Both the position numbers and the translations under genes were made by a program. From Gammaproteobacteria bacterium (GTDB lineage: Bacteria; Pseudomonadota; Gammaproteobacteria; Steroidobacterales; Steroidobacteraceae), in assembly GCA_030043215.1 (NCBI GenBank), contig JASHYG010000377.1, forward strand, positions 1 through 5,909: 5,909 bases of DNA, written 5' to 3'. Within the stretch, counting starts at the first letter, position 1, and the number at the start of each line of letters is the position of its first letter. This document shows positions 1 through 5,201 of this stretch, piece by piece. The notes below the pieces were generated by a model, which was not told the DNA's origin, did not search any database, and was given only the letters and a program-made list of their open reading frames with translations.

Positions 1-1158
1 TTCTCGGGCAATCATGGCAAGAAGGCCTCGAGCGGGCGCCTGTACTTCCAGACGCGCGAGCTCGCGAGCACGCTGCCGCAGAGCCTGCCCGGTGAGCGTA
101 CGGACAACGCCATCCTCGCGCAGACGCTCGCCCTGCAGAAGGAGAGTCCCGGCACCGAGGTCACGCTCGTCTCCAAGGACATCAATCTGCGCATCAAGGC
201 GTCCGTGCTCGGCGTCCACGCGGAGGACTACTACAGCGACAAGACGCTCGAGGATACCGACGTCATCTACCCCGGGATGGCTGCCCTGCCCCCCGATTTC
301 TGGGAGCGGCACGGCAAGAGCGTCCGGTCCTGGAAGGAGGCCGACCGCACGTTCTACGAGCTCGAGGGGCCGCTCGTCCGGGAATGGCAGTCCAACCAGG
401 GGATCTACGAGGACGGCGAGCGCGGCATCGAGGGCATCGTGCGCCGGGTGTCCGGCGATACGGCCGTCGTCGAGCTCACGCGCGACTACCGCAGCGAGCG
501 GCACAGCGTCTGGGGCATCACCGCCCGCAACCGCGAGCAGAACTTCGCGCTCAATCTGCTGCTCGATCCGGAAATCGACTTCGTCACCATCCTCGGCCCC
601 GCCGGCACCGGCAAGACGCTGCTCGCGCTCGCCGCCGGGCTCGCCCAGACCCTCGATTCCAAGCGCTTCATCGAGATCGTCATGTCGCGCGTCACCATCC
701 CCCTCGGGGAGGACATCGGCTTCCTCCCCGGCACGGAGGAGGAGAAGATGGAGCCCTGGATGGGGGCGCTCATGGACAATCTCGAGGTTCTCACGCAGAG
801 CGAGGAAGGCGGCGCCTGGGGCCGCGCCGCAACGAACGACCTGCTGCGCAGCCGCATCAAGATCCGCTCGCTCAACTTCATGCGCGGGCGGACGTTCCTC
901 AACCGCTACATCATCGTGGATGAGGCGCAGAACCTCACGCCCAAGCAGATGAAGGCGCTCGTCACGCGCGCCGGGCCCGGCAGCAAGCTCGCCTGCCTCG
1001 GCAACCTCGCCCAGATCGACAGCCCCTATCTCAGCGAGACGACTTCGGGCATGACCTATGCCGTGAACCGCTTCCGCGGCTGGGCGCACTCCGGTCATGT
1101 TACCCTGGTGCGGGGAGAGCGATCGCGGCTCGCGGACTACGCGTCGGACATTTTGTAA
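1..1158 (+). CDS. PhoH-family protein with N-terminal PIN domain (5' end cut off by window)
   Basis: The frame is open from base 1 to the TAA at 1156-1158, giving 385 visible residues; the true start lies upstream. The first ~75 residues look like the end of a PIN nuclease domain, with acidic residues D35 (TDNAIL) and D60 (LVSKDINLR) in typical PIN positions. A linker region follows, then the PhoH ATPase domain: Walker A GPAGTGKT at residues 199-206 (bases 595-618), Walker B IIVDEAQN at 304-311 (D307, E308), a LGNLAQID motif, and a family-typical C-terminus containing GERSRLADYAS. This two-domain layout is that of the PhoH2/YlaK group, whose studied mycobacterial members act as ATP-dependent RNA helicase/RNase. 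It is unlike E. coli YbeZ, which lacks PIN. A cytoplasmic RNA-processing role is inferred from the family. A GTG at 205 opens a shorter frame, but the PIN homology upstream argues against it as the start. Family assignment is firm; substrate is unknown. Confidence 0.93.
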   Translation, partial: FSGNHGKKASSGRLYFQTRELASTLPQSLPGERTDNAILAQTLALQKESPGTEVTLVSKDINLRIKASVLGVHAEDYYSDKTLEDTDVIYPGMAALPPDFWERHGKSVRSWKEADRTFYELEGPLVREWQSNQGIYEDGERGIEGIVRRVSGDTAVVELTRDYRSERHSVWGITARNREQNFALNLLLDPEIDFVTILGPAGTGKTLLALAAGLAQTLDSKRFIEIVMSRVTIPLGEDIGFLPGTEEEKMEPWMGALMDNLEVLTQSEEGGAWGRAATNDLLRSRIKIRSLNFMRGRTFLNRYIIVDEAQNLTPKQMKALVTRAGPGSKLACLGNLAQIDSPYLSETTSGMTYAVNRFRGWAHSGHVTLVRGERSRLADYASDIL

Positions 1159-1259
1159 TGATTGGTAATGCAGCAGGCATCGCTCGCGACGGCAGCCGAA
1201 ACTCCCCGGCGCGACCGCGGTCGAAGCCTCAGTCCGCCGAGGTTACGCTCAATCGGGTC
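1150..1259 (+). promoter_or_regulatory. Gap between the phoH-like gene and bepA, possible promoter/leader
   Basis: This ~100-base interval separates the PhoH stop from the preferred bepA start. Its first 20 bases form an AT-rich island in otherwise GC-rich DNA and contain the hexamer GTAATG twice, at 1155-1160 and 1165-1170, exactly 10 bases apart. A -10-like element is possible there (TGTAAT or GGTAAT), but I see no convincing -35 at the right distance. The rest is GC-rich and featureless. If bepA instead starts at the ATG overlapping the PhoH stop (1158), this interval would be coding. The predicted 34-residue extension is polar, precedes a good signal peptide and has no visible ribosome binding site, so I treat it as untranslated leader. 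The promoter call is weak. Confidence 0.25.
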
Positions 1260-2774
1260 ATGCGCCGCTCCGCTCACAGTCTGCTCAAGAAGCTCGTGGT
1301 CTTCCTCGGCGTCGCCGCTTTCGCGGCCAGCTCGACCGTGGCGCTCGCCCAGTCCGAGTCCGATCTGCCGGATATCGGCAATCCAGCCGGGGCGGTCTTC
1401 AGCAAGAACGACGAGCTCGCCTACGGGATGATGGTCGAGCGGGAGATGCGGGCGGAGCACCAGATCCTCGAGGACCCCGAGACCGCGGAGTACATCCAGT
1501 CCCTCGGCACGCGGCTCGCGGCGCAGTCCCTCATGGGGGCGGCGAACTTTCACTACTATGTCATCGACGATCCCACCCTCGACGCCTTCTCGGTCCCCTA
1601 CTACATCTTCTGCAACTACGGGCTGATTCTCGCCACGGACAACGAGTCCCAGCTCGCCGGCGTGCTCGCGCACGAGACGGCGCACGACACCCAACACCAC
1701 ATCGCCCGCGAGCTCCAGGCGCAGACCCGGCAGACCCTCACCATGGCGGCCGCCATGCTCGCGGCGGTCCTGATCGGCGCGGCGGGCGGCGGCGCACCGG
1801 CCATCGAGGGAGGTATCGCCGCAGCCCAGGGCATGGCGATACAGCAGGAGATCAACTTCACGCGCGAGGAAGAGGAGGAGGCCGACCGCGTCGGCATGAC
1901 CTACCTCTCGCAGGCCGGATTCGACCCGGAGGGCATGCCGGACTTCTTCGAGACCTTCCAGCAGAGGTACGGTTACGAGGAGGGACTGATCCCGAAATTC
2001 CTCCTCGACCACCCGGTCACCTCCGACCGCATTGCCGATGCACGCGCGCGGGCCGCCCATCTGGAGCGGCCTCGCGACCTGAAGGACTCCGTCGACTACT
2101 CGCTCATCCGCGAGCGGCTGCGGGTGCTCATGTCGCCGGAGGGCTACGACATCCTCGGCTACTACCGCAAGCACCTGGAGACGCGTAAGCCTGCGCTCGC
2201 GGACCAGTACGGCGAGGCCATCGCGCTGCTCAAGGCCAATCGTCCGACGGACGCGGTGGAGGTGCTGGAGCCGCTCGTCGCTCAGTACCAGAGTGTGACC
2301 CTGCTGCGCTCGGCTCTCGGCCAGGCCCAGATCGCCGCCGGACAGATCCACGACGGGCTCACGACGTTCTCGAAGGGGGAGGTGCTGTTCCCGCGCAACG
2401 TCCCGCTCACGATCAGGTACGCGGAGGCGCTCATCAAAGTCGGGCAGCCCAAGCAGGCGCACGAGCTGCTGGACGATCTGTTCAACAACGTCGAGCCGAC
2501 GCCCAGCCAGATCCAGCTCATTGCCCAGGCGGCGATCGCCGCAGGGGACAAGGGCGACGCATACGACTACATGGGCGAGTACTACATCTCGAACGGCAAC
2601 TTCCCGCTCGCCGCCCAGCAGCTCGAGCTCGCGCTGCGGACGCCGGACCTCACGAACGTGCAGCGCGAGCGGTTCCAGGCGCGTCTCGCCGAGGTGCGCG
2701 ACTTCATCCTCCAGGAGCGCCGGGAGAATCACGGCCGCGATCCGAACGCCGGGCAGCTCGACTTGGCACCGTGA
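1260..2774 (+). CDS. bepA: BepA-type periplasmic M48 metalloprotease with TPR domain
   Basis: From the ATG at 1260 the protein is 504 residues, close to E. coli BepA (YfgC, 487). It begins with a Sec signal peptide (basic MRR, hydrophobic 12-22, likely cleavage after ALA at A30). An in-frame ATG at 1158 would add 34 polar residues ahead of the signal and is less likely. The zinc-protease domain has HETAH at 138-142 (bases 1671-1685), the third ligand E207 in an EAD motif, and the DHP histidine H251, which matches the position of the E. coli 'His-switch'. A small Ala/Gly-rich segment lies at about 161-190. Residues ~318-495 form helical TPR-like repeats. The family degrades or helps mature stalled outer-membrane proteins such as LptD at the BAM complex; that role is inferred here. 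Unusually, the protein has one cysteine only (C118). No clear Shine-Dalgarno is seen. Family assignment is secure; the exact subfamily less so. Confidence 0.9.
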   Translation: MRRSAHSLLKKLVVFLGVAAFAASSTVALAQSESDLPDIGNPAGAVFSKNDELAYGMMVEREMRAEHQILEDPETAEYIQSLGTRLAAQSLMGAANFHYYVIDDPTLDAFSVPYYIFCNYGLILATDNESQLAGVLAHETAHDTQHHIARELQAQTRQTLTMAAAMLAAVLIGAAGGGAPAIEGGIAAAQGMAIQQEINFTREEEEEADRVGMTYLSQAGFDPEGMPDFFETFQQRYGYEEGLIPKFLLDHPVTSDRIADARARAAHLERPRDLKDSVDYSLIRERLRVLMSPEGYDILGYYRKHLETRKPALADQYGEAIALLKANRPTDAVEVLEPLVAQYQSVTLLRSALGQAQIAAGQIHDGLTTFSKGEVLFPRNVPLTIRYAEALIKVGQPKQAHELLDDLFNNVEPTPSQIQLIAQAAIAAGDKGDAYDYMGEYYISNGNFPLAAQQLELALRTPDLTNVQRERFQARLAEVRDFILQERRENHGRDPNAGQLDLAP

Positions 2775-2788
2775 TTGCTATAATCACG
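2764..2788 (+). promoter_or_regulatory. Promoter-like element with overlapping palindrome upstream of mlaA
   Basis: Three signals overlap across the bepA stop codon (TGA 2772-2774). First, a perfect extended -10, TGCTATAAT, lies at 2776-2784; the -35 position (about 2756-2761, GCTCGA) is poor, as allowed for extended -10 promoters. Second, the same bases fit a sigma-54 promoter: TGGCAC at 2764-2769, then five bases, then TTGCT at 2775-2779, with GG and GC ten bases apart. Third, CGTGATT (2770-2776) and AATCACG (2782-2788) form a perfect 7-bp inverted repeat around GCTAT, like a repressor operator. The two readings predict transcription starting near 2790-2792, about 20 bases before the mlaA ATG. 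Which sigma factor is used cannot be decided from sequence. The site implies mlaA can be transcribed independently of bepA. Confidence 0.55.
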
Positions 2789-2811
2789 ATCTTTGCCTCG
2801 GCAGCTCCTTC

Positions 2812-3567
2812 ATGACCCGACTCTCCGCGGGCCGTATGGCATTAGGCCTCGTGTGGGCCGCGACGCTCCTCGCCGGATGCGCGTCGCAGCCGATCCGGCA
2901 CAAGGACCCGAGAGACCCCTGGGAGCGCATGAACCGCTCCATCTGGGGCTTCGATCTGGCGTTCGTCCACGAGGTCGCGCTGCCGGTCGGACACACCTAC
3001 ACCCGTGTCACGCCGCACTTCGCCCAGGTTGGGATCGGCAACTTCTTCGATAACGCCCAGTATCCCATCGTGATCGTCAACGACTTCCTGCAGGCCAAGC
3101 TCAAGACCGGCCTCAGCGACACGGGACGGTTCCTGATGAATTCCACGGTCGGCATCGGCGGCTTGCTCGATCCCGCCGTCACCGTCGGCCTCGCCAAGAA
3201 CGACAACGACTTCGGCCGGACCCTCGGTACCTGGGGCATCCCGCCGGGGCCCTACCTCGTCCTGCCCTTCATCGGCATGTCCGACGTTCGCGACCTCATC
3301 GGGCGAGTGCCGGACGGGTACCTGTCGCCGCAGAACTACATCGGGAACACCTGGGCTTACATCGGTGTCTACGCGGTGTACCTCCTCGATCTGGACGCCC
3401 GCACGCTCATTCCCCAGTACAACCTGCTCGAGTCGCAGCACCCCTTCGATGAGTACGCCTTTGCGCGGAACGCATACCTGCAGCACCGCGAGTACGAGAT
3501 TCACGGTGGGTCGCAGAAATCCGAGGAGCAGCAGGAGGAGGAGCTCGAGAAGTCCCTCGAGGACTGA
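2812..3567 (+). CDS. mlaA: MlaA (VacJ) outer-membrane lipoprotein of the lipid asymmetry system
   Basis: The 251-residue product equals E. coli MlaA in length. MlaA sits in the outer membrane with a trimeric porin, removes phospholipid from the outer leaflet and hands it to MlaC. The ATG at 2812 gives a lipoprotein signal with R3 and R8, a hydrophobic stretch and a lipobox LAGC ending at C23. The in-frame ATG at 2836 would give an uncharged, very short signal, and the frame further upstream overlaps bepA. The residue after the lipidated Cys is Ala, not Asp, consistent with Lol export to the outer membrane. Family motifs are DPWERMNRSIWGFD at 35-48, RFLMNSTVGIGGLLDP from 106, DFGRTLGTWGI from about 133, and PYLVLPFIG around 147-155. 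The C-terminus is strongly acidic (EEQQEEELEKSLED). There is no obvious Shine-Dalgarno. It lies 37 bases after bepA with its own promoter-like site, and converges on mlaB. Confident call. Confidence 0.96.
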   Translation: MTRLSAGRMALGLVWAATLLAGCASQPIRHKDPRDPWERMNRSIWGFDLAFVHEVALPVGHTYTRVTPHFAQVGIGNFFDNAQYPIVIVNDFLQAKLKTGLSDTGRFLMNSTVGIGGLLDPAVTVGLAKNDNDFGRTLGTWGIPPGPYLVLPFIGMSDVRDLIGRVPDGYLSPQNYIGNTWAYIGVYAVYLLDLDARTLIPQYNLLESQHPFDEYAFARNAYLQHREYEIHGGSQKSEEQQEEELEKSLED

Positions 3568-3586
3568 GGGCGGGGACTCAGCGTCC
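3551..3586. terminator. Inverted repeats between convergent mlaA and mlaB, possible shared terminator
   Basis: The mlaA and mlaB stop codons are separated by 10 bases (3568-3577). CTGAG at 3564-3568 pairs with CTCAG at 3577-3581 around an 8-base G-rich loop, and can be extended by GGA (3561-3563) with TCC (3584-3586) across a two-base bulge. A competing stem, AGTCC (3551-3555) with GGACT (3561-3565), overlaps it. Both stop codons fall in or next to the main stem, so it could serve both strands. No T-run follows on either strand, so classical intrinsic termination is doubtful. It may instead be a weak or Rho-assisted end, or chance in GC-rich DNA. Confidence 0.3.
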
Positions 3587-3919
3587 GAGAAGTAGGTCCT
3601 CGATTTCGCAGATACGTGCGATCGCACGGATGGCCTCGGGCACGTTCGAGAAGCTGAGCGTGCGGCCGTTCCGTCGCGCCCAGGCGAGCCATTCGATGAG
3701 CACCGCGAGGCCGGCGCTATCGGAGGCGCCGACTTCACCGCAATCCATCTCGATCGACGCTCCGCGTGCCGCTGCGAGCGCCCCGAGCCCTGCATCCAGC
3801 GCCTGGCGCGCCGTGGCGAACGTGAGCGGTCCACGCACACCGTAGCGGCCCGGTGCTGACTCGACCACCGACACGGCCGCCGCGGGGCCCCTCCTCTCGC
3901 CGCGCACGGACTCATCCAT
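3578..3919 (-). CDS. mlaB: MlaB, STAS-domain subunit of the MlaFEDB lipid transporter
   Basis: This is a 113-residue cytoplasmic protein made of one STAS domain. MlaB binds and supports the ATPase MlaF in the inner-membrane MlaFEDB complex. Residues ~16-35 form the first strands (GVRGPLTFATA, a common MlaB start). The hallmark STAS loop is DSAGLAVL at 67-74, with S68 at the place of the functionally important Thr in E. coli MlaB. It is followed by the helix IEWLAWARRNG, typical of MlaB. E. coli MlaB is 97 residues; the extra length is mostly the Arg/Ala/Pro-rich N-terminus, so a later start is possible but no better candidate is visible. The ATG at 3919-3917 has GAGGG six bases upstream and lies 9 bases after the mlaC stop, so it is the last visible gene of the operon. 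It ends 10 bases from mlaA on the other strand. Confidence 0.92.
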   Translation of the reverse strand: MDESVRGERRGPAAAVSVVESAPGRYGVRGPLTFATARQALDAGLGALAAARGASIEMDCGEVGASDSAGLAVLIEWLAWARRNGRTLSFSNVPEAIRAIARICEIEDLLLGR

Positions 3920-3925
3920 GGCAGG

Positions 3926-3930
3926 CCCTC
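3926..3930 (-). promoter_or_regulatory. Ribosome binding site of mlaB
   Basis: On the - strand GAGGG lies six bases upstream of the mlaB ATG and overlaps the mlaC stop codon. This supports the chosen mlaB start and suggests translational coupling between the two genes. Confidence 0.6.
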
Positions 3931-4618
3931 AAGATTTTCCCGCTCCGGGAGTCGCGATCTGCGGCGGCGCCTCGCCCCGCTCGAGCCTCTGGATGACCGC
4001 CTCGAGGCCCTGCTGCTCGATCTGCGAGCCGAAGTCGTCGCGGAAGCTCTTGACGTAGCTCACCCCCTCGACGATCACGTCCCACGCCTTCCACCCTTGC
4101 GGGGTCTCGTGCAACTGGAAATTCACCTGCACGTCGGAGCCGTCGTCGCGGTGGATCAGCGTCCGCACTTGAGCCTCGCTCGTGCCAGGCGCCACGCGCG
4201 TGGGCTCAACTTTCAGCCGATTCGATTGGAAGCCGAGCAGCGCGTTGCCGTAGTTCGCGAACATCGAGTTCTCGAAGGCGCTGATGAACCTCTGCTGCTG
4301 CTGCGGGGTTGCCGTGCGCCAGTAGCGGGCGAGCACGAGCCGCGCGGCTAACTGCACGTCGAAGTACGGCAGCACGTCGCGGTCCACGGCCTCCCGCAGG
4401 AGCTTCGGGTCCTTCTGGTATGCCGCGCGGTGCGCATCGAGATCCTGGAGGAACGTCTGGGCCACGCTCTGGATGACCTGCGAGGGCTGCTCGGCAGCCC
4501 CCGCTCCGCTCGGACCCGCGGCGGCCTGCGCCCACGACGCGGAAGGCCCTGCGGCCGCGGCGAGACTGAGGCTCACGATCAGGGCCATGCTGCACATCGA
4601 TGCGGTCGGTGATCTCAT
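3929..4618 (-). CDS. mlaC: MlaC, periplasmic phospholipid carrier
   Basis: The product has 229 residues (E. coli MlaC 211). MlaC ferries phospholipid between MlaA in the outer membrane and MlaD at the inner membrane. An N-terminal signal peptide is visible: R2, a hydrophobic core at 11-23 and likely cleavage near A30 (SASWA). An Ala/Gly/Pro-rich spacer follows to about residue 43. The mature domain has family features: VIQSVAQTFLQDLD, VLPYFDVQLAARLVLARYW, and TPQQQQRFISAFENSMF. Then come the beta strands VQVNFQLHET and GWKAWDVIVEGVSYV, and a FRDDFGSQI helix. The Gln/Ala/Pro-rich C-terminus goes a little beyond the domain. The start overlaps the mlaD stop as ATGA (4615-4618) and has AAGGAG eight bases upstream, so translation is probably coupled. 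Starts at M8 or M11 would lose the only basic residue of the signal peptide. Strong family and context match. Confidence 0.94.
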   Translation of the reverse strand: MRSPTASMCSMALIVSLSLAAAAGPSASWAQAAAGPSGAGAAEQPSQVIQSVAQTFLQDLDAHRAAYQKDPKLLREAVDRDVLPYFDVQLAARLVLARYWRTATPQQQQRFISAFENSMFANYGNALLGFQSNRLKVEPTRVAPGTSEAQVRTLIHRDDGSDVQVNFQLHETPQGWKAWDVIVEGVSYVKSFRDDFGSQIEQQGLEAVIQRLERGEAPPQIATPGAGKS

Positions 4619-5187
4619 TGCGGTGACTCCTTATGCCCGACTGCCGGAGCTCGGGATCCGTTGCTCGTCCCCGAGGCGCTCGGGCTCGCGCTCGAGCTGG
4701 AACTGGAGCTCGAGTCGCTGCTCTTGCCACCAAAGCTCGCGACCAGCTTGTTGATCAGATTCTCGAGCACGATGGCAGGCTGCGTGAACTCAATGCGGCT
4801 GCCGCTCCTCAGGAACGTCTCGGAGCCGCCGGCGCCGATCGCGATGTACTGGCCGCCGAGCAAGCCCTGCGTGTCGATGCTCGCGTCGCTGTCGTCGGGA
4901 ATCTGGCTGTACTGCGGATCGATCCGCAGCGTCACGAGCGCCCGATAGTCCTGGGGGTCGATGCGGATCGACTGGACATCCCCAATTCGGACGCCCGCCA
5001 TCGTGACCGGCGCGCCGTTCCTCAGGTCCCCGATGTTGTCGAACTCCGCCGTCACCTCGTAGCCGACTTTGGCGCTGCTCAGATGCAGGCCGTTCTCCGG
5101 CAGCTGCGCGGTGAGAAAGAACAGCGCCGCGAAGCCGAGCAACACGAACAATCCCGTCCCGATCTCGAGGGTTCGATTGGTGCGCAT
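4615..5187 (-). CDS. mlaD: MlaD, inner-membrane-anchored MCE-domain lipid-binding protein
   Basis: The product has 190 residues (E. coli MlaD 183). MlaD forms a hexameric ring on the periplasmic side of MlaE that passes lipid to or from MlaC. It starts with the family-typical MRTNRTLEIGTGLFVLLG, with a single transmembrane helix at ~9-27. The MCE domain spans ~42-118 and contains VTAEFDNIGDLRNGAPV, AGVRIGDV, and the pore-loop motif GLLGGQYI. A C-terminal helix follows (QPAIVLENLINKLVASFGG), thought to line the channel in this family. The last ~35 residues are a low-complexity tail rich in Ser, Ala, Gly and Pro (Ser at 156-157 and 159-166). It lies 14 bases after mlaE with AAGGTG nine bases before the ATG, and its stop overlaps the mlaC start. 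Confident call; the tail is the unusual part. Confidence 0.95.
   Translation of the reverse strand: MRTNRTLEIGTGLFVLLGFAALFFLTAQLPENGLHLSSAKVGYEVTAEFDNIGDLRNGAPVTMAGVRIGDVQSIRIDPQDYRALVTLRIDPQYSQIPDDSDASIDTQGLLGGQYIAIGAGGSETFLRSGSRIEFTQPAIVLENLINKLVASFGGKSSDSSSSSSSSASPSASGTSNGSRAPAVGHKESPQ
4627..4632 (-). promoter_or_regulatory. Ribosome binding site of mlaC inside the end of mlaD
   Basis: AAGGAG on the - strand lies eight bases before the mlaC ATG, within the last codons of mlaD. It fixes the mlaC start and fits the ATGA stop/start overlap. Confidence 0.75.
4690..4722 (-). repeat. Serine-codon tract with 8-bp inverted repeat in mlaD
   Basis: This stretch encodes SSD followed by eight serines in MlaD. 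It contains CTCGAGCT at 4691-4698 and its exact reverse complement AGCTCGAG at 4707-4714, separated by 8 bases, so the mRNA could fold a hairpin about 70 bases before the mlaC start. The serines use four different codons (AGC, TCG, TCC, AGT), so this is not a simple triplet repeat. Confidence 0.6.
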
Positions 5188-5201
5188 CTTCGGTTACACC
5201 T

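Noticed and set aside
14..952. A 312-residue open frame on the + strand overlapping the PhoH gene
   Set aside because: Arg/Ser/Ala-rich shadow frame; the overlapping frame carries Walker A, Walker B and the PIN residues.
1137..2732. A 531-residue open frame on the - strand opposite bepA
   Set aside because: It is antisense to a gene with clear protease motifs, has a Leu/Arg/Val/Glu-heavy composition typical of the reverse frame of GC-rich genes, and shows no recognisable domain or ribosome binding site.
2771..2787. CRP-type binding site at GTGA...TCAC
   Set aside because: The half sites are 9 bases apart instead of 6, so spacing does not fit CRP; kept only as a general palindrome.
2521..2811. 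Upstream extension of the mlaA frame by 97 residues into bepA
   Set aside because: It overlaps the TPR-coding end of bepA in another frame, is Arg/Ser-rich, and would bury the lipoprotein signal that begins at 2812.
2842..3915. A 357-residue - strand frame across mlaA and mlaB
   Set aside because: It lies antisense to mlaA and in another frame over mlaB, both of which have strong family motifs; its composition is that of a shadow frame.
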